From: an uncultured Clostridia bacterium
GTDB lineage: Bacteria; Bacillota; Clostridia; Lachnospirales; Anaerotignaceae
Direction of reading: 5' to 3'
Assembly: GCA_937901125.1 (NCBI GenBank)
Contig: CALCGT010000015.1
Location: 1-34,932 of the forward strand
Length of the DNA stretch: 34,932 nucleotides
Shown: piece by piece, positions 29,981 through 34,932 of the stretch
Position numbering within the stretch: position 1 is the first letter of the stretch
Layout of the letters: every line of letters begins with the position of its first letter
Notes under the pieces: model-generated
Seen by the model: only the letters and a program-made list of their open reading frames with translations
The model's database searches: none
What the model was told of the DNA's origin: nothing
Position numbers and translations under genes: made by a program

Positions 29981-31318
29981 GATGGTTCTCTTTTCCTCTG
30001 CGGTTTGCACATTCTTATATAAATCCCATGCGGATTTTATTTTTTTACGCAAAACATCTTCCTTTTCGTTTGCGCGAACAGGAATGGGCGCTTCTTTCAG
30101 CTTCGACTCTAGTGCCTTTTTGTTTTTCTCTAAACCTTGGCGAATTTCTCTGTATTCATCTAAGTCAAAAACGCCATTTAGATAAGCATCCTTTGCACGT
30201 TTAAGCTCGGTGTTTATCTTTTCGATTTGGCTTTTAGCGGTGCTTTCCGGCTTTGCTGTTTCCGGTTCCTTGCTTACAATCAGGGAAATGGGCGCCCCGA
30301 CCAGAATTTCTTGAATGTAATTGTCAATGTCATTCTCCAGCTTTGCGGCATCAAACAGTTTTGTGAAACGGCAATCGCCTCTGTATAGGCTGGCATCCCT
30401 ACAAATGTAGCTGTCAACCTTGTGGCGTTGCCAATCCTGATTCGGCTTAACCCTCATAATGCTACCGCATTCGCCGCAGTAGAGCAGCCCCAGAAGGTGG
30501 TGCTTTGCGTAATTATTCCCTCTGTAGGTGTGTGTCCGTGTCATAAGTGCGGATTTTTCTTGCACCCGATGGAACAGAGCAGGTTCCAGAATAGCGGGGA
30601 AGTCGGCAGAATATACGGTGCCGTTCCAAAGATTTTCACCGATGTATTTTGAATTTTTCAGGATCTGCTTGACTTGGAATGTCTGCCATCCGCCAACAAT
30701 GCCCTTGTATGTGGGGATTCGGCTTTCGTTCAGCCATCTGGCAATCTTCATGTGTCCCCAGCCTTCATCATAAAACCTGTAGATTTTGTGGATAACCTCC
30801 GCTTGCGATTCATTCACATACACGTTCCCATTCTGGCAGTAGTAGCCGTAAGGCATCTGGCCCATGTGCTTTCCCTTCAATGCACGTTCGTTCATGCCTT
30901 TGAATACCTCCGCAGAAAGATTTCGCACATAATATTCAGCCATCAACTCATAAAGCCCCTCCATGAAGAATCCCATGGGGCTATCCTCGATAGGCTCTGT
31001 GATAGAAACGACATTCACCTTTGCGACTTGCAGGCTGTTTTTGACGGAGCGGGACAACTCAACCTTGCGAGCGAAACGGTCAAATTTATGGACAAGAATC
31101 ACATTGATTTTTCCTGAGAATGCGGCGGAAAGCATCTGCTGAAAGGCAGGACGCTTACTGATCTGCCCTGTAATGCCTTCATCTGTGTACTCTTTGAATA
31201 TTTCAATATCATTTTTCTTGCAATATTCCCGCAAGGCGCGGAGCTGAGCAGGGATAGAATTTTCGCGCTTCGCCTGTTCTTCCGAAGATACTCTAGCGTA
31301 TAATGCTGCTTTTAACAT
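29915..31318 (-). CDS. Large serine recombinase (site-specific integrase)
   Basis: A 467-residue serine recombinase. The N-terminal resolvase domain (about 1-145) has the catalytic Ser in ARVSS (residue 11 or 12) and the conserved DEGITG and HKFDRFAR segments. A recombinase domain (about 165-260, GQMPYGYYCQNG) follows. Next come a zinc-ribbon (CGECG, then CRDASLYRGDC) and a coiled-coil region (about 355-420) that controls synapsis. Such enzymes integrate and excise prophages or ICEs at short sites. It ends about 35 bases from the presumed left junction, the usual position for an integrase. The ribosome-binding site is AAGGAGGTCGAAATC. Confidence 0.95.
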   Translation of the reverse strand: MLKAALYARVSSEEQAKRENSIPAQLRALREYCKKNDIEIFKEYTDEGITGQISKRPAFQQMLSAAFSGKINVILVHKFDRFARKVELSRSVKNSLQVAKVNVVSITEPIEDSPMGFFMEGLYELMAEYYVRNLSAEVFKGMNERALKGKHMGQMPYGYYCQNGNVYVNESQAEVIHKIYRFYDEGWGHMKIARWLNESRIPTYKGIVGGWQTFQVKQILKNSKYIGENLWNGTVYSADFPAILEPALFHRVQEKSALMTRTHTYRGNNYAKHHLLGLLYCGECGSIMRVKPNQDWQRHKVDSYICRDASLYRGDCRFTKLFDAAKLENDIDNYIQEILVGAPISLIVSKEPETAKPESTAKSQIEKINTELKRAKDAYLNGVFDLDEYREIRQGLEKNKKALESKLKEAPIPVRANEKEDVLRKKIKSAWDLYKNVQTAEEKRTILKTFIQKILIYRDRLEVVFYV

Positions 31319-31358
31319 GATTTCGACCTCCTTTATTTGATTTTGGGTATAGCAAATA

Positions 31359-31417
31359 AAGCGGTCTTGTGTTATAATCTGCTTGTCTAGGGCGATTATA
31401 CCACGGTATGACCGCTT
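31359..31417. repeat. Inverted repeat upstream of the recombinase gene
   Basis: AAGCGGTC (31359-31366) and GACCGCTT (31410-31417) flank an inner ATAATC/GATTAT pair. It lies where recombinase transcription would start and could be an operator, or part of a small plus-strand transcript starting at the TATAAT at 31373-31378. Confidence 0.45.
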
Positions 31418-31463
31418 ATGAATCCTCTTTCCTGTTGGTAGCGGGAAGGGGGATTTTTTTTAT

Positions 31464-32051
31464 TTATTTTTGATAATTTCTGATGAAATCGTCAAATTGT
31501 TCTCTTACTTTCCTTTCTGCCGGATGGCGGTTGAACATATTTCTTCGATATAGTTCTTCCATCCGCTCTGCTCTGATTTCCGCTGATCGGCGGCTAACAT
31601 CGCATAGTTTCATAATTTCTTCAGGTGTATGTATATCTAAAGCCGCAAGGACGGTAGCAGGCATCAAAATGTCTCTAGCAAATACATTCGCTTCTAATTC
31701 CTGCATATCCGTCTGGCTGTCATTTTCGTTATTACGGTAGTGTACCTTGCTGATATCGTGGTTCAAGATACCGTGACCCAATTCATGAGCCATGGTGAAG
31801 CGACGGCGTGGTCTATTATTGATTTTATCGTTTATAAAAATTTCTTTTTTATCTCCGATGTAAGCAATAAATCCATCTCCCTGCAAAACATCTTCTTTTA
31901 AAAATTGGATAAGACCTGATTTAGAATAGGCGTGCATTCGCAAATCAAAATGTTCTGCAATTTTCCACAAATCTACAGGCAGGCTGTTGATGCCGCTGTC
32001 GATCAGAGCTTTCCATGCCATATCCCTTGCAATTTTATAGTGTTCGTACAT
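31464..32051 (-). CDS. ImmA/IrrE-type metallopeptidase
   Basis: A 195-residue COG2856 protein with the gluzincin motif HELGH at 89-93 and a downstream Glu-rich ELEANVFARDILMP segment that supplies the third ligand and fold. In ICEBs1, the relative ImmA cleaves the element repressor ImmR after DNA damage or quorum signals, which derepresses excision. Here it lies directly downstream of a repressor-like gene (32130-32528) and upstream of the recombinase, the same logic. AGGAGG precedes the ATG but falls inside an imperfect inverted repeat (32054-32088), which may limit translation. Confidence 0.92.
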   Translation of the reverse strand: MYEHYKIARDMAWKALIDSGINSLPVDLWKIAEHFDLRMHAYSKSGLIQFLKEDVLQGDGFIAYIGDKKEIFINDKINNRPRRRFTMAHELGHGILNHDISKVHYRNNENDSQTDMQELEANVFARDILMPATVLAALDIHTPEEIMKLCDVSRRSAEIRAERMEELYRRNMFNRHPAERKVREQFDDFIRNYQK

Positions 32052-32053
32052 TT

Positions 32054-32088
32054 ACAATAACCTCCTATATGTTGATAGGAATTATTGT
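32054..32088 (-). promoter_or_regulatory. Inverted repeat covering the ribosome-binding site of the peptidase gene
   Basis: On the minus strand ACAATAATTCCTAT pairs with ATAGGAGGTTATTGT around a six-base centre. The AGGAGG lies in the stem, so the RNA could hide it. Protein binding to the DNA palindrome is an alternative. Confidence 0.5.
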
Positions 32089-32129
32089 AAATTCTTGTAG
32101 AACTTAATTCATTAGGAGATTACTGGGAA

Positions 32130-32528
32130 TTAGCCAAGGTCGTGATCTTCTTCGTAATTATCTAAATCCAACTGCTTTGCCCATTCGATAGCATCATCCT
32201 TTTTCACTTTATATTTGCCACCGCGGGCAACAAGTTCTATATATTCGTTTTTGCAGCGGGAGTACTCTTTTTCCAGAACGAAATCAACCATTTCTTTACC
32301 ATGCTCATCGAGAGCGTGGTATCTTTTTGTCATTTGTTTATTGTGATTTTGAATAATAATATCCTCTACGCTAGTAGATGTTGCTTTTAAAGTTTCAAAG
32401 CCAGCATCGATGAGGGAAAGTATCGCCTGTGTTTGATTTTTAAATCTTTTTTTGAAACGTAAATCTTCAATTTTCTGAAGTTGTTCTTCAGTCATTGTAA
32501 TTGTAACTCTAGGTTTAATTGTCGGCAT
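32130..32528 (-). CDS. Repressor-like protein: RHH DNA-binding region with a phage-repressor-like C-terminus
   Basis: A 132-residue protein. Residues 5-47 (PRVTITMTEEQLQKIEDL, then QAILSLIDAGFETL) fit a ribbon-helix-helix DNA-binding domain. Residues about 70-92 (YHALDEHGKEMVDFVLEKEY) resemble the segment found after the helix-turn-helix domain in many ICE and prophage XRE repressors. The pairing with an ImmA-like peptidase directly downstream suggests it is the element's repressor and the protease's target. The ATG at 32528 is chosen because AAGGAGG lies eight bases upstream; the GTG at 32537 overlaps that site. It starts next to a divergent control region. The domain readings are by eye. 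Confidence 0.7.
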   Translation of the reverse strand: MPTIKPRVTITMTEEQLQKIEDLRFKKRFKNQTQAILSLIDAGFETLKATSTSVEDIIIQNHNKQMTKRYHALDEHGKEMVDFVLEKEYSRCKNEYIELVARGGKYKVKKDDAIEWAKQLDLDNYEEDHDLG

Positions 32529-32551
32529 AAATGGCACCTCCTTGTTTTTTT

Positions 32552-32580
32552 ATATTATCATCGGTTCATCACTTATGCAA
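32552..32580 (-). promoter_or_regulatory. Promoter of the repressor-peptidase operon
   Basis: On the minus strand TTGCAT, a 17-base spacer and TAATAT. A GTTCATCAC repeat (32564-32572) lies within the spacer and could be an operator. Confidence 0.55.
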
Positions 32581-32649
32581 CAACAAGTTCAACTAAAATT
32601 GCACAAAAATAGAGCAGAACTTTTGTAAAAAAATATGCTGAACCCCATC

Positions 32650-32678
32650 TTGACTGTGCGAAGGTTCATGTTTATACT
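32650..32678 (+). promoter_or_regulatory. Rightward promoter of the mobile-element operon
   Basis: TTGACT (32650-32655), a 17-base spacer and TATACT (32673-32678). GTTCAT lies in the spacer (32664-32669) and GTTCATCAC (32687-32695) lies over the likely start point, so repressor binding here would block transcription. Confidence 0.7.
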
Positions 32679-32712
32679 TATCATAAGTTCATCACAAATG
32701 TGAGGGGATAAT

Positions 32713-32742
32713 ATGAACCAAGAGAAAGGAGTGGTCAAATGA
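32713..32742 (+). CDS. Nine-codon leader ORF
   Basis: MNQEKGVVK, preceded by GAGGGGATAAT and ending in an ATGA overlap with the ribbon-helix-helix gene. It contains that gene's AAAGGAG site, so translation of the leader could affect initiation at 32739. Expression is unproven. Confidence 0.3.
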   Translation: MNQEKGVVK

Positions 32743-32903
32743 CAGAAATGAGAAGAGTGACGATTTCAATTCCAGACGAACTTGATGCTAAAGTGCTGGA
32801 ATTGAAGAAAGATGACAGATTTGTCAGATGTTCTTATTCGGAAATTGTACGAATGTTGTTAACAGCTGGTCTGGAAGCGGCAGAAGCAAAAGAGGCAAGT
32901 TAA
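32739..32903 (+). CDS. Small ribbon-helix-helix (CopG/Arc-like) protein
   Basis: A 54-residue protein with the RHH pattern: a basic beta strand (MRRVTISIPDELDAKVLEL) followed by two helices (YSEIVRMLLTAGLEAA). Such proteins dimerise and bind DNA as small repressors or plasmid/ICE regulators. AAAGGAG lies six bases before the ATG. It is the first gene of the rightward operon, next to the divergent control region, so it may act opposite to the minus-strand repressor in a genetic switch. Its end, AKEAS then stop, recurs as relic tails near 33460 and 34140. Confidence 0.8.
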   Translation: MTEMRRVTISIPDELDAKVLELKKDDRFVRCSYSEIVRMLLTAGLEAAEAKEAS

Positions 32904-32917
32904 AGGAGGTGTCCCCG

Positions 32918-33049
32918 ATGGATCCCAAAAAAGAAAAAGCATTCGACGAAAAAGTCAAACGCTTTGATCGAAATGTAATTGGAGTTTTGCTGAATATGCT
33001 GGTAAGCATGGTAACGGCGATTTTCGTTCATATCATGTTAATGCACTAA
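32918..33049 (+). CDS. Small single-pass membrane protein
   Basis: A 43-residue protein with a charged N-terminus (MDPKKEKAFDEKVKRFDRN) and one hydrophobic helix (about 20-40, VIGVLLNMLVSMVTAIFVHI). TAAAGGAGGTGTCCCCG precedes the ATG. It follows the RHH gene by 14 bases. Its end overlaps the convergent gene 33038-33412 by 12 bases. I do not recognise a family. Confidence 0.65.
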   Translation: MDPKKEKAFDEKVKRFDRNVIGVLLNMLVSMVTAIFVHIMLMH

Positions 33050-33412
33050 CCAGCGTTCAATCATCAGAAGAACGACGGTAGTAAATGCAGAAACTGTGAT
33101 GGGGACGAAGATAGACTTGAGAAGAAAGGAACAGATGTTTGTGCAGATAGTCTGGTTGTAATGATAACCAGCATGAGTGAGGCTGTAGTATGTAGCCGTA
33201 TGTTTATTAAGTAACCCTTGGCTGCGTAAATAATCAAGTGTGGAATATAAAGAATTCCATTTTTTAGATAGGTTTATGACTATGCATTTGGAATTATTTG
33301 TTTCCATGACAGTCATCATCAACATGTTATCTGCATCCAACCAGATTTGTCCATCTTCTGCAATCTGAGTTTTTTTGAGGTCGGTTAAGAGTTTGTAGGC
33401 TTGAAATGTCAA
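33038..33412 (-). CDS. Unknown protein with a C-terminal membrane segment
   Basis: A protein of about 124 residues. The start is TTG at 33412, chosen because AAAGGAG lies seven bases upstream; an ATG further out (33478) has no such site and falls in the relic region. The first 90 residues suggest a winged-helix-like fold (YSTLDYLRSQGLLNKHTATYYSLTHAGYHY). The last 30 form a hydrophobic segment (SIFVPITVSAFTTVVLLMIE). It is transcribed against the surrounding operon. It could be a membrane-tethered regulator; no family is recognised. Confidence 0.6.
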   Translation of the reverse strand: MTFQAYKLLTDLKKTQIAEDGQIWLDADNMLMMTVMETNNSKCIVINLSKKWNSLYSTLDYLRSQGLLNKHTATYYSLTHAGYHYNQTICTNICSFLLKSIFVPITVSAFTTVVLLMIERWLVH

Positions 33413-33462
33413 AAAATCACTCCTTTTCTTTCCAGAATACCACAGGACGGGAGAAAAAGGAA

Positions 33463-33489
33463 GTAAGAAAAAGGACACAAGTTAAAGGA
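33463..33489 (+). repeat. Relic gene tail plus ribosome-binding site, copy 2
   Basis: The bases read GSKKKDTS then stop, followed at once by AAAGGAGGTGATCC. This closely matches the end of the RHH gene (AKEAS, stop, AAAGGAGGTGTCC at 32889-32914). No upstream gene belongs to this tail. Confidence 0.5.
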
Positions 33490-33499
33490 GGTGATCCAA

Positions 33500-33724
33500 A
33501 TGGGCAATAAAAAAAACACTCCAAATGATGGAGTGGAAAGTAAATTCGAGATTATCAAACAATATGCAGATAATGTGATGTACTGCCTAACACTATCGAT
33601 TTCTCTATCAGCCCTCGATTGGTGTGAATTTTCAATGCAACCATTTTATTCTCAGTTAATGGAATATCTTCGCAGTTTAGGAATTCAAGATAACACAGAT
33701 ATCCTTGATCGGGGGCGAAGTTAA
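33500..33724 (+). CDS. Small ORF, probably truncated by the convergent gene
   Basis: A 74-residue frame, MGNKKNTPNDGVESKFEIIK onward, with an excellent ribosome-binding site. Only its first 18 codons lie outside the convergent gene 33555-34094, with which it overlaps by 170 bases. I infer that the start and first codons belong to an original operon gene and that the remainder may be antisense read-through. It may still be translated. Confidence 0.45.
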   Translation: MGNKKNTPNDGVESKFEIIKQYADNVMYCLTLSISLSALDWCEFSMQPFYSQLMEYLRSLGIQDNTDILDRGRS

Positions 33725-34094
33725 GAGGAAACATCGGCGTTGTAATCAAGGTTTCGTTTTTCCCCTTGATTTTCTTTGGAATTAGTTCGCATGGATATTC
33801 ATTTCCATTATGGAAAATGGAAACGGTTTGTATTGTTATCGGGCTCGATGAATGGTTCTGAAAAGAAATGAAAAATTGAGCAATTCTTCCAAATGGCTTG
33901 GAGTAATCAATGATAGAAACTTCAAGATTTTTCCTGCCGCTGATCCAGCGGCGAAAATAGAGGTATGCAGTGCCAAAGAAGGAAATACAGCCTAAGATGT
34001 TGCAGATATTTTGGGTGAATATTTCATTTTTTAGGTATTCGAGAATACTGGGAGAATTAGTAACGGCGGTTGCTGTGTCAATAAGAAAAAACAT
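33555..34094 (-). CDS. Unknown membrane-anchored protein
   Basis: A 179-residue protein with an N-terminal hydrophobic segment (about 30-48, NICNILGCISFFGTAYLYF) followed by a basic patch (RRWISGRKN) and a beta-rich domain of about 120 residues (VSIIDYSKPFGRIAQFFISF and later strands). The basic patch after the helix suggests a cytoplasmic C-terminal domain. AAAGGAG precedes the ATG by nine bases. A plausible promoter (TTTTCA, 17 bases, TATGCT) lies upstream on the same strand. It is transcribed against the operon. I do not recognise the family. Confidence 0.65.
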   Translation of the reverse strand: MFFLIDTATAVTNSPSILEYLKNEIFTQNICNILGCISFFGTAYLYFRRWISGRKNLEVSIIDYSKPFGRIAQFFISFQNHSSSPITIQTVSIFHNGNEYPCELIPKKIKGKNETLITTPMFPLNFAPDQGYLCYLEFLNCEDIPLTENKMVALKIHTNRGLIEKSIVLGSTSHYLHIV

Positions 34095-34137
34095 AAAACA
34101 AACTCCTTTCTAGGGAGAGCATAACACGAAAATAGCA

Positions 34138-34174
34138 AAATGAAAAGTGAGAAGGACGCAAGTTAAAGGAGGGA
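34138..34174 (+). repeat. Relic gene tail plus ribosome-binding site, copy 3
   Basis: The bases read KMKSEKDAS then stop, followed at once by AAAGGAGGGATC. It has the same form as the end of the RHH gene and copy 2 at 33463. Confidence 0.5.
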
Positions 34175-34179
34175 TCTGG

Positions 34180-34362
34180 ATGAAAGAGTATATGACATCA
34201 TTTGGCGTGCCAATCGTATCCAGAATCGAAGGCGGAGGCACTGTGGAAGAACTGCAGGAATCCATCAGTAAAAAATTATCTGCCATGGATGCCAGCAATT
34301 TCCCTTCGCTACAGGATGGAACTGCACTGGAAGCAGCTAGAGAAAATGGAAAGGCATCGTAA
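34180..34362 (+). CDS. Small unknown protein of the mobile element
   Basis: A 60-residue soluble protein (MKEYMTSFGVPIVSRIEGGG onward). AAAGGAGGGATCTGG precedes the ATG. It overlaps the next frame by 17 bases. No family is recognised. Confidence 0.6.
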   Translation: MKEYMTSFGVPIVSRIEGGGTVEELQESISKKLSAMDASNFPSLQDGTALEAARENGKAS

Positions 34363-34480
34363 TGACAGCAGCATGAAGCAAGTGAAGGGCCATCGATACG
34401 CCATCTGCAAGCGGTGTCGGCTGTTGTGGAATATTGCAATCACGCAGGACACCAGCAGAGGGTATCTTTGTCCCAGATGA
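34346..34480 (+). CDS. Small zinc-ribbon-like protein
   Basis: A 44-residue basic protein with CKRC and a terminal CPR, in the context HRYAICKRCRLLWNIA...GYLCPR. Proteins of this kind occur in Clostridia mobile elements and usually end with a second Cys pair, CPxC. Here the stop falls after CPR, so the last Cys is missing. The ribosome-binding site is weak, so coupling to the preceding gene is likely. Confidence 0.5.
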   Translation: MERHRNDSSMKQVKGHRYAICKRCRLLWNIAITQDTSRGYLCPR

Positions 34481-34499
34481 ACGAAAGGAGGGGATTCCA

Positions 34500-34751
34500 A
34501 TGGACAGACCAGAAAGAACAGCGGACAAGCTGCGGGAAATGGCAGAACTACTCATTCATCCAGGAAAGACGGTGAAGATTGAGAAGTGGAGCATTCAAAA
34601 GGACTATACGTTGAAGCTGACAGGGAAAAAGCGGAAAGGAACAGTGATCGCATTATATCCATTTTGCTTTACCGTCTTGATCGGGAACCATGTGGAAAGC
34701 TTCAGATACAATGAGCTGTTAGGAAGAGAAGAAATGAGGGTTAGGTTATGA
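34500..34751 (+). CDS. Small unknown protein of the mobile element
   Basis: An 83-residue protein (MDRPERTADKLREMAELLIH onward) with an N-terminal helix and a beta-rich C-terminal part (TLKLTGKKRKGTVIALYPFC, FTVLIGNHVESF). GAAAGGAGGGGATTCC precedes the ATG at 34500. It ends in an ATGA overlap with the next gene. The alternating strands suggest a small SH3-like or beta-barrel fold, but no family is recognised. Confidence 0.7.
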   Translation: MDRPERTADKLREMAELLIHPGKTVKIEKWSIQKDYTLKLTGKKRKGTVIALYPFCFTVLIGNHVESFRYNELLGREEMRVRL

Positions 34752-34932
34752 CAACAGCGGAAGAACGCAAGGCTAGACGTGAAGAACGACTGATGAAGGA
34801 AGCTAAGAGAAGATACATAATCATGTCCATCTGGACGGTGCTGAAATTTGCAGGATCCATTGCAGTTACCGGGGGCAGTTGCCATGTGGCTGGCTGTGGT
34901 GATGTGGGATAACGTGGAATGGGCACTGGCCG
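34748..34932 (+). pseudogene. Small membrane protein, frameshifted and cut by the window end
   Basis: The open frame from 34748 gives 54 residues and stops at 34912. After GSIAVTGG it becomes SCHVAGCGDVG, but the next frame reads AVAMWLAVVMWDNVEWALA to the window end. That continues the hydrophobic segment naturally. Removing one G from the GGGGG at about 34871-34875 joins the two. I call a one-base frameshift. The intact product would be a charged N-terminal helix (RKARREERLMKEAKRR) followed by membrane helices. Confidence 0.6.

Noticed and set aside
1..34932. tRNA, rRNA or CRISPR array
   Set aside because: No cloverleaf, rRNA-like sequence or regularly spaced repeat array was seen; the repeats found are palindromic clusters with unequal spacing.

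Overview
The window reads as a chromosome segment of an anaerobic, spore-forming Firmicute of class Clostridia, probably Lachnospirales-like. Supporting signs are the sporulation genes yqfC and yqfD, the gene order yqfC-yqfD-phoH-HD phosphodiesterase-ybeY-cdd-era-yqzL-recO-glyRS, a MecA adaptor, a glycine T-box and strong AGGAGG ribosome-binding sites. About 29.8 kb is chromosomal backbone and about 5 kb at the right end is the beginning of an integrated mobile element.

Layout: 155-1780 (minus) beta-CASP metallo-beta-lactamase; 2057-4330 glycogen branching enzyme; 4470-5290 rpsU and yqeY; 5463-11491 two tandem copies of an ABC importer (lipoprotein, permease, ATPase; TrpXYZ type); 11795-16977 yqfC, yqfD, phoH, HD-domain phosphodiesterase, ybeY; 17156-20659 cdd, family 4 uracil-DNA glycosylase, an unrecognised gene, era, yqzL, recO; 20741-22531 T-box and glycyl-tRNA synthetase; 22764-23791 a DUF2461 gene and a small frameshifted gene; 24138-26571 mecA divergent from an unrecognised membrane protein; 26794-29690 a LysM membrane protein, rho and rpmE. 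At 29840 the reading frame that should encode a DUF1385 (YqhQ) protein is cut after about 13 codons by an element carrying a serine recombinase, an ImmA/IrrE-type peptidase, a ribbon-helix-helix repressor, a divergent control region and a row of small genes that runs off the window.

The two importer cassettes are in different states of decay. Copy 1 has a frameshift in the permease and arginine in place of the Walker A lysine. Both ATPase copies carry the same one-base frameshift inside a 430-bp tract that is identical between them, which points to gene conversion (or an assembly artefact). The lipoprotein and permease of copy 2 look intact.

Three kinds of structure are not explained by genes. 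First, two 131-bp elements (4651-4781 and 12055-12185) share a conserved core and have paired stems with compensatory base changes. Second, a dispersed family of consecutive short hairpins with conserved linkers recurs between genes. Third, the mobile element contains repeated gene-tail/ribosome-binding-site units, each followed by a small plus-strand gene and, in two cases, a convergent minus-strand membrane-protein gene. Several one-base frameshifts lie in short homopolymers, so sequencing error must be excluded before calling them biological.
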